NCBI RefSeq assembly: GCF_905147045.1
Contig: NC_065916.1
Location: 5,868,468-5,932,467 of the forward strand
Length of the DNA: 64,000 bases
Origin: Nymphalis io
Lineage: Eukaryota > Arthropoda > Insecta > Lepidoptera > Nymphalidae
Reading direction: 5' to 3'
Numbering within the stretch: the first letter of the stretch is position 1; the number at the start of each line of letters is the position of its first letter. Below, piece by piece: positions 23,429 through 35,100 of the stretch. Made by a program: the position numbers and the translations under genes. Below the pieces are notes generated by a model that was not told where the DNA came from, made no database searches, and saw only the letters and a list, made by a program, of their open reading frames with translations.

Positions 23429-23742
23429 GCCGAGCTGGCCCGGTGGTTGGAACGCGTGAATCTTAACCGATGATCATGGGTTCAAACCCGGGCAAGCACC
23501 ATTGAATTTTCATGTGCTTAATTTGTGTTTATAATTCATCTCGTGCTTGACGGTGAAGGAAAACATAGTGAGGAAACTTGCATGTGTCTAATTTTATTGA
23601 AATTCTGCCCCATGTGTATTCTACCAACCAATTTTATTGAAATTCTGCCAACCAACCGCATTGGAGCAGCGTGGTGGAATAAGCTCCAAACCTTCTCCTC
23701 AAAAGATAAAGGAGGCCTTAGCCAAGCAATGGGACATTAACT
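23429..23742 (+). repeat. SINE family A copy with a 40-bp internal duplication
   Basis: The tRNA head is complete, with the B-box 'gggttcaaacccgggcaagc'. The block 'attttattgaaattctgcc' occurs twice, 40 bases apart (23591 and 23631), which lengthens the copy. Confidence 0.86.
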
Positions 23743-24351
23743 GATATCATTATCAAAAATTTATTAAGTACCTACAGACAACATTTCCTCAATTTACCTT
23801 CTTAGAATAAAATTACGTGAATCGATTTTTTTCGGATATCATTTAACGTTTAACCGTTAAAAATGTTACCATACAAACGAACGTACATCATAAATAAATT
23901 ATTTAAACTAAATATGAACTGGATATCGCAGAATTGTATTAAATAGCAATCTTAGAAGAAATTCGTACTTGAAAATTTCTTAAGAACTAATTAAAGAACA
24001 CCCACCTATATTTTCAGAATATTTATTTAAACTTTATTTACAAAATATACAAAAATAAATACAACAGAAATAATTTAGAAACTAATTTACATAGCAATTA
24101 CATTGGAATAAATTTCTTAGAACATAATAAAATATAATAAAAAATACATAAACATTCAATACTCATGAGAGAAGTGGAACAATTTTGAGTCAAAAACATA
24201 AATATTATTGCTAGAGTACTATTTGCCATAAACTTAACAATATTTATACTTTTAAACTTACACTAATATACAGTCTAAAGTCACCTGAAGAAATGTGGAT
24301 CACTTATTATAATTCATTACACCTCAATTCCATTACACCATTTAAGTTTAC

Positions 24352-24431
24352 TCCAAACCTTCTCCTCAAAAAAAAGGGGAAAGGAGGCCTTTGCCCAGCA
24401 ATGGGACATTAACAGGCTGTTACTGTACTGT
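24352..24431 (+). repeat. SINE family A, 3' fragment
   Basis: Only the last 80 bases are present, from 'ctccaaaccttctcctcaaa' to 'aacaggctgttactgtactg'. Confidence 0.8.
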
Positions 24432-24729
24432 ATTTAAGTTTAAGATATTTAAAAAAAGTATAGTTATGTTGATATTTACTCACTTATATTGTATAACAAA
24501 AACTTTATTTAGACTTTGTCATATATGTATGTATATATAAAATTGTATGATCTGTTTTTTGTGTGTGTTATAAGATGATGTAATCGAGTTAGTTGTACGG
24601 GTGTGTGTTTGAACGGAATATAAGTTAATGTGGTACAGCGCCATCTAGGAGCGAGTTAAAGCAAAATGGATATTATAGAAACCCTCTCATTGAATAGCCA
24701 CTAGTCATAGAGACCCTGGCCCTTTGGGC

Positions 24730-24855
24730 CAAAATAAAAAGACGCGACAGTCAATGCTGTCGAGGAGGAATAGCTCGGGTAAAGGGGCAACTCCGATGAC
24801 CGAACCTTGACTGCCCTAGGCCAGCCAGGACGTACCAACTGTCTCTCTCATCTCT
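24730..24855 (+). repeat. Repeat family F fragment
   Basis: It shares 'ccttgactg.cctaggccag' and about 90 surrounding bases with 61800-61940 in the opposite orientation. It may be the 3' UTR of a retroelement; no protein similarity seen. Confidence 0.5.
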
Positions 24856-25138
24856 TTGAAAAAATATTTATCAGTACCAAATCTCAAGATGATTGGTCAT
24901 TGGAATATTGCAAAGTATTTTAATATCATAAGCTACAATTATAATTAAAAGTAGAAATTCGGTTCAGACACCAATTTGTAAATGCCTCTATTAATTTTAA
25001 TTTATACTGTAAATCCAGATGGTGACGCTTACAAGAATTCATTTTAATACCATGTCTAAATTATCAGTTAATAATATTTGTAATAATAACGTGACTTAGA
25101 TTATATACGGTATACATATACATAGGTCACTTAGGAAA

Positions 25139-25252
25139 TAATAATAATAATATCCTGGGAGATTATACACACACGGCCATCTGATCCCAAATTAAGCTTG
25201 TACAGAGCTTGTACTATGGAAACCAAACAACTAATATACTACATATACTGTT
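25139..25252 (-). repeat. SINE family C, 3' half
   Basis: The (ATA)n tail, 'cacacggccatctgatccca' and 'actaatatactacatatact' are present; the tRNA head is absent. Confidence 0.8.
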
Positions 25253-25452
25253 AATAGCACAGAATAATACTAAGCGTTTGACCGAACTTGACATTTGAAA
25301 GACATTTTGTGTTACAGTGTGTACAATAAATATATTGTGGTTTCATACGCGGATTTATTTGAACTAAAAATAAGATATTAATAACAAATAATACATTTAT
25401 AACACTGCAGGAATACCATTTAACATTTATTATATTATATTTGTAAATTTTA

Positions 25453-25518
25453 GGAGTCTCACAAGGTTATATATTAGGCCCTGTTTTATATTTAGCTCAT
25501 ACCAGTGACTTACTCTAG
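25453..25518 (+). pseudogene. Non-LTR reverse-transcriptase motif fragment
   Basis: Translation gives GVSQGYILGPVLYLAHTSDL and then a stop. This matches the RT motif usually read as GVPQGSVLGP-type in Jockey-like elements. Too short to classify further. Confidence 0.6.
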
Positions 25519-25599
25519 GTAAATTTATCTTAGTTTTACTTTAAAGTTTGTATTTAGATATGAATTAATGGAAAATATAAAGTTGTTCACAAAATCAAT

Positions 25600-26906
25600 T
25601 GTTTTTAAAATATATTAACCTTGAAACCTCTAATCTTCTGGGTTCACCTATTTTTCCGGAGCCTGTTCCCGAAGCTATTGAAGTCGGGACGTCTTCTTTT
25701 ACTTGCTCAGAACCGTCTCACTGGGATCTCTGCGCATGTAGCCTTGGTTCTGTTGAGAATGTGTTTTGTGGTACCAAAGATTACCTATCTTCTAAGAACG
25801 TCTCCTGTCTGGTTGTTCCCTCAAGATATATCTTCCTTTGATAGCTCCTTAAAGTGTACGGTATTTTGAATGTGTCATTGAATGAAACCCAGTGGAGCCA
25901 AGCATCTTTGCCTGTACGGTTTGGGGGTCTAGGTGTGCGACGAGTGAGGGATGTGTGTCTGCCTGCCTTTCTCGCATCGGCGCATGGGGTTGTTAGTCTG
26001 GTCTCTAAAATTTTATCGTCCGATGGAGGCAGGACTATCATACCTTTTACTGCTGAGTGAGTAGCGAAGTGGGAGACGCTCTTCCCGAATGCACCCCTTC
26101 CTAGATTTCTAGAAAGGCAGCCTTCTTGGGACGATGTGGGGTACAAGTCTAAGCTCGACCGACTTGTCAGTGCGGCTGGGAGAGCGGATTTGGCCAGACT
26201 CAGAGCGGTGTCGAGGGCGGAGTCTGGAGCTTGGTGGCAGGCTTTGCCTTCCCCCTACTTTGGGACTCTTCTCGACAGTGACTCTTTGCGTGTGACTGGC
26301 TCTCCGCCTTGGCTGCGATGTTTGTCAACCACACCGATGTATCTGCCGATCCATGGTGGGTGCCAACGGTCATCACGCATTGAGTTGCGGACGATGCTCG
26401 AGGAGATTTCCCCGACACCACGCTCTAAACGACATTGTCCGGAGGGCCTTGGTTTTGGCGAATGTCCCATGCGTCCTGGAACCACCAGGTTTCAGTCGCT
26501 CCGATGGCAAGAGACCGGATGGCTTGACACTGGTCCCATGGCAAAGGGGAAGAAGTTTGATATGGGATGCTACCTGTGTCAATACCTTCGCGGCCTCTCA
26601 CCTGGCCCACACAACACGGACGGCTGGGGCGGCCGCTGAGAGTGCAGCAGCGAGGAAGCGGGATAAGTATGCCCCCTTGTTTAAAAATTATTTATTTGTG
26701 CCACTAGCGTTCGAGACATCGGGATGTTGGGGGTCGGATGCCCTTAGTTTAATAAGGGAAATTGGCTGTCGCCTTAGAGAGAGGGGATTTGACAGTCGCT
26801 CCGGGTCCTACTTGGCACAAAGGTTGTCCATTGCCATACAGCGCGGAAATGCGGTCTGCATTATGGTCAGCTTTGCGTCGGGTGGGAATCGGGAGGGACT
26901 ATTTTA
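25600..26906 (+). pseudogene. Non-LTR retroelement C-terminus with zinc-knuckle and PD...D nuclease-like segment
   Basis: One decayed coding region is spread over two frames, with shifts at about 25860 and 26290 and a TGA at 26058. In order: an RT C-terminal block (MCFVVPKITYLLRTSPVWLF, then ASLPVRFGGLGVRRVRDVCL); a Cys/His cluster at about 26310-26405 (CDVCQPHRCICR ... NGHHALSC); then RHHALNDIVRRAL, EPPGFSRSDGKRPDGLTL and GRSLIWDATCVNT; then a C-terminal FLVPLA-like block and SIAIQRGN. The order Cys/His cluster, RHN-like, EP, RPD...D resembles the restriction-enzyme-like endonuclease C-terminus of R2-type elements, by pattern only. The end at 26906 is a true stop. The family is unnamed. Confidence 0.75.
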
Positions 26907-29153
26907 AATTTGACTAAAATAATAAAAATTAATAATGTAAATGTACTAAAATGTAAATTATAAAGAATCATTACTCAAATTAAATATATAGTCAAAAATA
27001 TATATATATATATTAATATTTGTATATTATGGTATAATGTCATTTTGGAATGTGATGTTCACGCCATTACATTAATATTTCGCTTCAATCTTAAGTTACG
27101 CCGCGAATTTTACAATTTAATAATTGACAATTTTAGATTTGAAACCATTATATTTTGTTTTAATTGTTTATTATAATTACGAATTGTCACATATTATTAT
27201 TTAAAAGAAACATTAAACATTTAAAAAATTTAATCACGATAAAAACATTTAATTTGAATACTTTTTATTAAATGAATAAAAATATTAGAAAAATACAACT
27301 AATATTAAACTCTGTTAGGAATTTAAACCGCGAAAGATAACTTGGCACTTAATACCTTATGTAATCTGAGATCGTCTTGTAATTCACGTGTAGGTGTGTG
27401 TAGTGTGCGTTGTTTGTGTGCGTGTAATATATATAATTATGTGTGTTAATGTATTTTGTGCATTTCCTCGATGCCAGTATATGTATATTGTCTAGATGTT
27501 TTAGATTACTCATTTCGACCGTAAGTACTTCAATTTGTACTGTCAACAAAAAAAAAGATTTTTTTTTAAACAATACTAAGTTATATCATTTTGCTGTTAG
27601 GCCTTATTTACTTTTTTACAACCATACCCAATTCCTTTGTATAAAACAACATGGCGCTTCCATTTCACACGCATTATATTCGATACAATCATCAACTTAC
27701 CTTTAAGATTGATAAATATTTTGTCTCCTCACCTAAAAAGTAACTTCAATAACGCACACAGTTACAATCTGCGTTGCACAGAACAGAACATTACACACAC
27801 AGACGTCTAATAAATACCTGTATAGCGTATATACTTCTTGTTTACATAGACAGCGAATGTATATAGAATACAAACAATATATTTGAAGATATAAGTGGAT
27901 GAGTTGCTGTCACATTTTTACATAAACATTTCTCTGTATGTAAGTGATAAAGCCGCCTTTGCATAATATATGTACTACTCGTTCTATTGTTTATCTTATG
28001 TTTGTAAATTGTGTGCAATAAAGGATTAATAAATAAATAAAATAAATTTTTAATTCTTTCGAATTGTGTATAAAAACTTTAAGAGCTATGGATGAATAGC
28101 TTATTTACTATGGTTCTTTCTCTCCGGTTCTATTGTTAGAAAGAGACACAACATAAGGGTCAACACACACTATCAACATCCAGATTATTGACAATTGATA
28201 TGTACCGACAAGTGATCAACTCAAAAACGAAACTGGTAATTAATTTTAAATCTTTCAACTTTTTTTTTTGTTTCTTCTATTTAGTCTTCAATTATCAAAT
28301 ATTTAAACTTCGCTTACTTTAGCGATTTATACATAGCCTTAACAAATGATAGACAGACCAGGGACGAATTCTACTAATCGATCGATTACGATTCGTTCCC
28401 GATTCGATTCCAATCCAACTTTGCATATTCTATATTTATTCGGGTCGGAACCGAACCGATATGATGTTTACATATACCGTTATGTGAAAACCAAACTTAA
28501 CTGTTAACTTTTATGACAATAGTCGATAATTCAATTAGATAAAATAAAAGGGAAAACGGATAAACGGTAAAAATCACGCTTCGATTCGATTTGGACAAAG
28601 TGACAAATTGTTAGTAAAACCGCCCGCCAGTAAAATAATAGGAACAAAATTGAAGTCGCTTGTCAAAGTTGCTTAATCTATCATCCTGTATGACCCTTTA
28701 AGAAAGTCAAACACATTACAATACAAATATCTACGTCATTTCCTTATCGACGTGATCACGTGACTTTTATAAGCACGTGTCATTTTCATATATTTTGATA
28801 TCTTCTACAAATGTATAACTTTGTTTAGGCAGAATAACTCATTGACTTATTGAATGACTACCGTGACAACCAGTAAGGGGAAAACTACATTTATACCTAA
28901 CGCTAAATTCACAACAATTTATTCACATTTTTTTTTAACCTCGATCCAAAGTTACCGTCTCTAAAAACCTTTATAAATAACTGTCGTGTCACTTCCACGT
29001 TACGTGAGATATAGGTAAGAAAGAGACAAAACATTAGGCCCAATACACACTATCAACATTATGATTATTTATAAAATACCATATGATGGTTACCCGTAGT
29101 AAGAATAATGATTGGATCGAAGCTCATTTTGGCTTTCAATTCGTTATTGATAT
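26907..29153. other. Intergenic, AT-rich, repeat remnants
   Basis: A LINE-like 3' end with AATAAA and (AAAT)n lies near 28015-28050. A direct repeat ('agaaagagacaaaacattag' type, then 'cacactatcaacat') occurs at 28138-28180 and again at 29020-29060. Repeat K is at about 28360-28640. A TTTATT at 28918-28923 could be the poly(A) signal of GCS1. No gene. Confidence 0.5.
28360..28640. repeat. Repeat family K copy
   Basis: It shares 'cgattcgttcccgattcgat' ... 'ccaactt' ... 'acaaagtgaca' with 53145-53330. It lacks an ORF. Possibly a MITE, but the ends are unclear. Confidence 0.5.
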
Positions 29154-32100
29154 TTACAATTGATACTCATCCGCCATGATAAGTGTCACCAGGGCCGTCC
29201 AGCCGCTGAACGGTTTGCAGCCGCTGCCGTGTCCGTCTTCCCCGGAGTACTGTTCCCAGAGGTAGCCCGTTCGTTTGTACTCCGACAGTATGTTACCTGG
29301 TGGCGAGTTTACATATAGTTGAATATTCATAGGTAGTATAGTTCTAGAACAACTTGATAGCACTCATCAATCATGATTTCATGCATAAATAATAATAATA
29401 ATATCCTGGGACATTTTTCACACACGGCCATCTGATCCCAAATTAAGCTTGTACAAAGCTTGTGCTATGGAAACCAGACAACTGATATACTACATAAATT
29501 ATTTTTCTTTTGTAAATACATACTTATATAGATTTTTACACTCAGACTCAGGACAAACAGACATGTTCATGCACACAAATATCTGTCCTGGGTGGGAATC
29601 GAACCCACAACCTTCGGCGTGAAAGGCAAGCATCCACCAACCACGTCAACTGGATCGTCGTATAAATATAATTTGAATTGGAATAGTATTGACATGTACC
29701 ACGAGAAATCAAAATCTATCGTGCTACCCCGACTTATTACGACACTCGACCTCACTAAGCCTCGCCCCCCCACTCACCGACGAGGTTGTCCCGCAGGCGG
29801 CGGTGCAGGTCCCGCGCGCGCTGCGCGTGCGGGCCGGCGGCGCGGCCGTAGTGGTGCAGCGCGGACAGCGCCAGGTAGTTGATGTTGACCCACACCTGGC
29901 CGCGCCAGTACGGCGGGTCGTGCTCCGTGTTGCGCCGCATGTACAGCGGGGACAGCTTCGACAGCGACCTGAGATAAAACGAGACAGCGATATAGTGATA
30001 TCTATTTTATATAACACTAGGAAGACAGACAACCAACGAGTGACCTAATCCTCTCATGCCTCATAGACATTGGCACTGTAAAATATATTAACCATTCCTA
30101 GCACCGTCAATGCTTTAATAAACACTATGTCGCTAATATGTTTTTTCTATCACACTTAAAACCACACAGCAATACGCAATGATGATTAACGATAGAATAA
30201 TTCAATGATAAAGTGGTACCTACCCCTAACGATTTGCCTAAAACCCTACCATTAACAAGTTCTTATAAACAGGGCTCCTAATTATCTTATCAAGAGTCAT
30301 ATAAGCGTTATGACTAAACTGTCATTAAAGCTATAAAAGTTTTTTACATTACAGTATTTTTTTTTTATTTTATGATTATATAAATTATTGTAATGTTTAT
30401 TATTATAATTAATTTGTTGTTATATTATTGATGTTTTTTGTGAATCGATTTATAAATTCCTTATTAATATATAGTATAAGAAGTTAAAATTTCATGACAT
30501 AACATAGCGGCCTGTAGTGCTAAATGTACTCACTTATGCCTTACCAATATAAAATGCACATTACCAACTGGCTTCTTGATTTTCGGCTATCATGAGACTG
30601 AGTTATTACTAAAACGATAAATATAACATTGACCTTACTTATTTTTCCTTCCTACCCCATCCTTTCCTTATTATATTTAGGTATATAAATATTATATTTT
30701 GTTAAATTAAATTATATCCTATTTTGTTTACATTGTAACAGCCTGTTAATGTCCCACTGCTGAGCTAAGGTCTTTCTCTTCCTTTTGAGGAGAAGGTTTG
30801 GAGCTTATTCCACCACGCTGCTCCAATGCGGGTTGGTAGAATACACATGTGGCAGAATTTCAATGAAATTAGACACATGCAGGTTTCCTCACGATGTTTT
30901 CCTTCACCGTTCATATTTACAATGAACAAATAATAAATAAATGTGCTGTCGAATTGGAGGGCGTTAGTAGCTCCGACACAGTTTTATACTATCGTAGTTA
31001 CCATCGTATATATTGTTAATAATATGTATAATTTGTTCAAAATAAATAAATATTTTTTCCTAACATCATTAAAAATGCGATAGTGAATCTATTTAAACGT
31101 ATTATCGTAACACCAAACCCCCCCCCCCCCTCAATAAAACGCTAGCGAAGCCTGGGCTGGAAATTAGTCTTCTATAAATGTATTTGTACCTTAATCCATA
31201 AGGTGACCACAATAGCTCCGGTTTGTCCAGCATCTCCAATATTTTACCCAACTTCTCGCTCTCCGGCTTCAAGACCTTCAAGAGCATCGGGAACAGTGAT
31301 ACGTAGCCTGAAAATAAAAAAATATGATATAATAAAAGAACGCAAAATGATAATACGAAACAGCAGCGCTGTAGATTATTCTATAAGAACAAACTCGATA
31401 CCGCAGAAAACGGTCGTGAAATGTCATATAGTGATATGCGACTTTGACCGTAATAATTATAACAATACAAGAACCAAAATAGTATATCACCATAAGACGG
31501 TTGTCAAGATTTCACGGGTGTTTAATGAAGTGAGTTCTTACAGTATAGCGATGCTGAAAACCGGCTTTGATGCTTTTAAATGTTTTCAGGTTTTATGACC
31601 CGGGGACTGTCCAGCATGAATTTTCCGATAATTTGACTGCATATTGTAGAACAGCAATATAATAATTGGTGTGAGTGCAGAGGTACTCGAGAATTGATGT
31701 GTAAATAACAAATCTTATGCTGACATCATCTGACGCTCGAAATCTTACGTGACGTCACTTGACATTCAAAGTCTTATGCTTACTCATCTGACAATCGTTA
31801 CCCCCCCCCCCCTACCGTGTACCGAGCGCTAAGATGTTTTTACATCATTCATGTACCAGGAGATCATAAATAGTAAGAAGGACTAATGCCGTCAGCACAT
31901 CGCCTTTTTAGTTGTACTCCATATTTGGCATGACGAAATCATAACAATTTCTTATTCGAATATTGTAATACATTAATCAATCAGTCAGCACAGGGTACTC
32001 AAACAATTGTGACGTGACTTAAATAAAAATATATTATTTATTCTGTCTTTGAGTATTGGCCAGCCACATACCTGGATCCGTCTCTCAATAATATACGCCT

Positions 32101-35100
32101 CAGTATCTCAAGATATCCTATACGCTATACTCACCGAACGCGGACGTCACCAATCTTGGTTGTGGAGCGATTGTCACGCTCCGAACCACTTTGGCGCCTT
32201 CCTGCTGGTTCTTGCCATGTTGTTTGACGAATCGAACGCCGTCCGTGTGTAAACCTAGAGGGGGGGTATATATTAGCAGAATATTTTTAAATAAATCTAC
32301 ATTAACAGTACAGTAACAGCCTGTCAATGTCCCACTGCTGGGCTAAGGCCTCCCTTTTGAGGAGAAGGTTTTGGAGCTTATTCCACCATGCTTCTCCAGT
32401 GCGGGTTGGTAGAATACGCATGTGGCAATACGATGTTTTCCTTCGCCTGTTGGTAAAATTAGACACATGCAGGTTTCCTCACGATGTTTTCCTTCACCGT
32501 CAAGCACGAGATGAATTATAATCACAAATTAAGCACAAGAAAATTCAGCGGTGCTTGCCCGGGTTTGAACCCAAGATCATCTGTTAAGACTCACGCGTTC
32601 TTAACACTGGTCCATCTCAGTCGTTATTATTTATTTGTATACAATACAGTATTCTTATTTTGCCTCGCCAAAACGATTGAGTGTAAAAAGCTGAAATTTG
32701 GAACATAATTTTTTTTTATAAATCAGCAAGAAATGTTTTTTGGAAATATCCTCCTAAGAAGTTGACTTTTAATAAATTAGCTCGTACGAATTCGAGATGG
32801 ACAGCCAGTTTAGACAGACAGACAAACAAACGTGGCGGGGCACTATATTTTATAATATTAGTTAAATCACCAAAAAACGCCATAAATACTGTAACTATTT
32901 CGATGACATTTTAACTATTTTCCATAATGTTCTAGCATTACAGACAAGATGGCCACTAGCCAATATCTAAATACATTTCAGTTCATTTACCGTAATCGGC
33001 ATATGTCTGCGTATGCGACGACCAGTGCAGCTCGTTCAATAGATCTTCATCGCCGAGCTGATCACGCACCGCTTCGAATCTGGAGCAATGTGTTGTTTAA
33101 TCAGTAATAATAATAATAATTTATTGTGAAAAACATAGCCTTACAAATAAATACATTTTTTATATAACAAAGTAAAAAATAAATAAGTTAATAACAACAC
33201 AATTATAATATACAATGTATCTATGTACAATTTATGTATGTATATATGTCTAACATAGCTTTAACAGTAACAGCCCGTGCATGTCCCACTGCTGGGCTAA
33301 GGCCTCCTCTCCCTTTTTTGAGGTCAAGGTATGGCGCTTATACATAGCTTTATGCTAGGCTAATGAGTGGTAGTCAGTTAAACTAGATTGTCAGGTGAAA
33401 TGACACATTAAAATCACAGACGGACATTTTTTTTTTTTTTTTATCTGAATAGATTTGTACATACTTCTCAGTGTCCCGCTCGAGCACCCTTGCGATGGTG
33501 GCCATCGCGTCCGCAGCCGCGTACATCCAGCAACGCAGGTCCACGTGGCGTTCTATATCCGACGGATGGGACGCCCTGGAAAATAAATAGCATCACATTG
33601 ATTTTTCTGGCAATCAATAATTAGAATTTAAATAATTTATTGGTGGTAGGGCTTTGTGAAAGTTCGTCTGGGTAGGTACCACCCACTCATCAGATATTCT
33701 ACCGCAAAACAGCAGTACTTGTTATTGTTGTGTTCCGGTTTGAAGGTTTGAATTCTGTCTTCTTCTTTCGAATGTCAAATCAATAATGACAGAAAGAGCG
33801 AAATCTATGTTTTTGTATTTGAATAAATGCATTTAAATTACAGTTTGACACTTGCCCAGCTAATTTCAACTTAATCATACCTTGGATAGTCATCCAGGCC
33901 CGACGTCAAAGTCTTAGGATTCAGCTGCAAGCCGTCGTCTTCCCTACCACGCCACCTGTATGACGTGAGCTCTTCCCCTTTCTGGGTTGTCTGGAACCAC
34001 TGGTACCACGCCTGGAATATAAACGAATGAACAGTGTTTATTATACCATATTGTTCTTTTAAAATCATTTGTATTGACTGACTTTAACACAGCCAAAACT
34101 ACTGTATCTAGAAAGCTTATATTTGGAATATAAGTTTATTTTATAGCGGAGGCATCAGCTAAGGAAAGATTGGTAAGCTTTAATGGCGGAATTAGAAAAA
34201 CTACAATATCCGGTTCCCAGAGGACCATCTTTATGGAATAAACTCTGAAACAATCTTTACTAGACAGCGCGACTTATTATTTTTTAATTTAAAATAGGTA
34301 GGCAGACGTGAAGCACTGACATTGTAAGAAACATTAACCATCCCTTACATCGTCAATGCGCAACCAATTTAGGGAACTAAGATGTCTCTTGTGCCACAAG
34401 TTACATAGGTTCAATAACAGCCTGTTAATGTCCCACTGCTGGGCTAAGGCCTCCCTTTTGAGGAGAAGGTTTGGAGCTTATTCCACCACGCTGCTCCAAT
34501 GTGGGTTGGTAGAATACGCATGTGGCAATACGATGTTTTCCTTCGCCGTTAAGCACGAAATGAATTATAAACACAAATTAAGCACATCAAAATTCAGTTG
34601 AGCCAGTGGTGGTAGGGCTTTGTGAAAGTTCGTCTGGGTAGGTACCACCCACTCATCAGATATTCTACCGCAAAACAGCAATACTTGATATTGTTGTGTT
34701 CCGGTTTGAAGGGTGAGTGAGCCAGTGTAATTACAGGCACAAGGGACATAAAATCTTAGTTCCCAAGGTTGGTGGCGCATTGGATATGTAAGCGATGGTT
34801 GACATTTCTTACAATGCCAATGTCTAAGAGCGTTGGTGACCACTTACCATCAGGTGGCCCATATGCTCGTCCGCCTTCCTATTCTATAAAAAAAAAAAAA
34901 AAAAAAATTACAGGCACAAGGGACATAAAATCTTAGTTCCCAAGGTTGGTGGCGCATTGGCTATGTAAGCGATGGTTGACATTTCTTACAATGCCAATGT
35001 CTAAGGGCGTTTGGTGACCACTCACCATCAGGTGGCCCATATGCTCGTCCGCCTTCCTATTCTATAAAAAAAAAAGTTCTTACCACTAGACCATCTCGGC

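Larger units (their letters stand above)
22419..25138. other. Intergenic, repeats only
   Basis: It contains two SINE A copies (23429-23742, 24352-24431) and a repeat F segment (about 24730-24855). A short GC-rich stretch sits near 22960-23060 ('ttttacgcgcgctcatgatt', then a TATA-like tataaat). No ORF I can support. Confidence 0.55.

Noticed and set aside
29724..30032. Arg/Thr-rich minus-strand ORF over the GCS1 exon
   Set aside because: Wrong frame of the GC-rich GCS1 exon; the correct frame has the GH63 PPYWRGQVW block.
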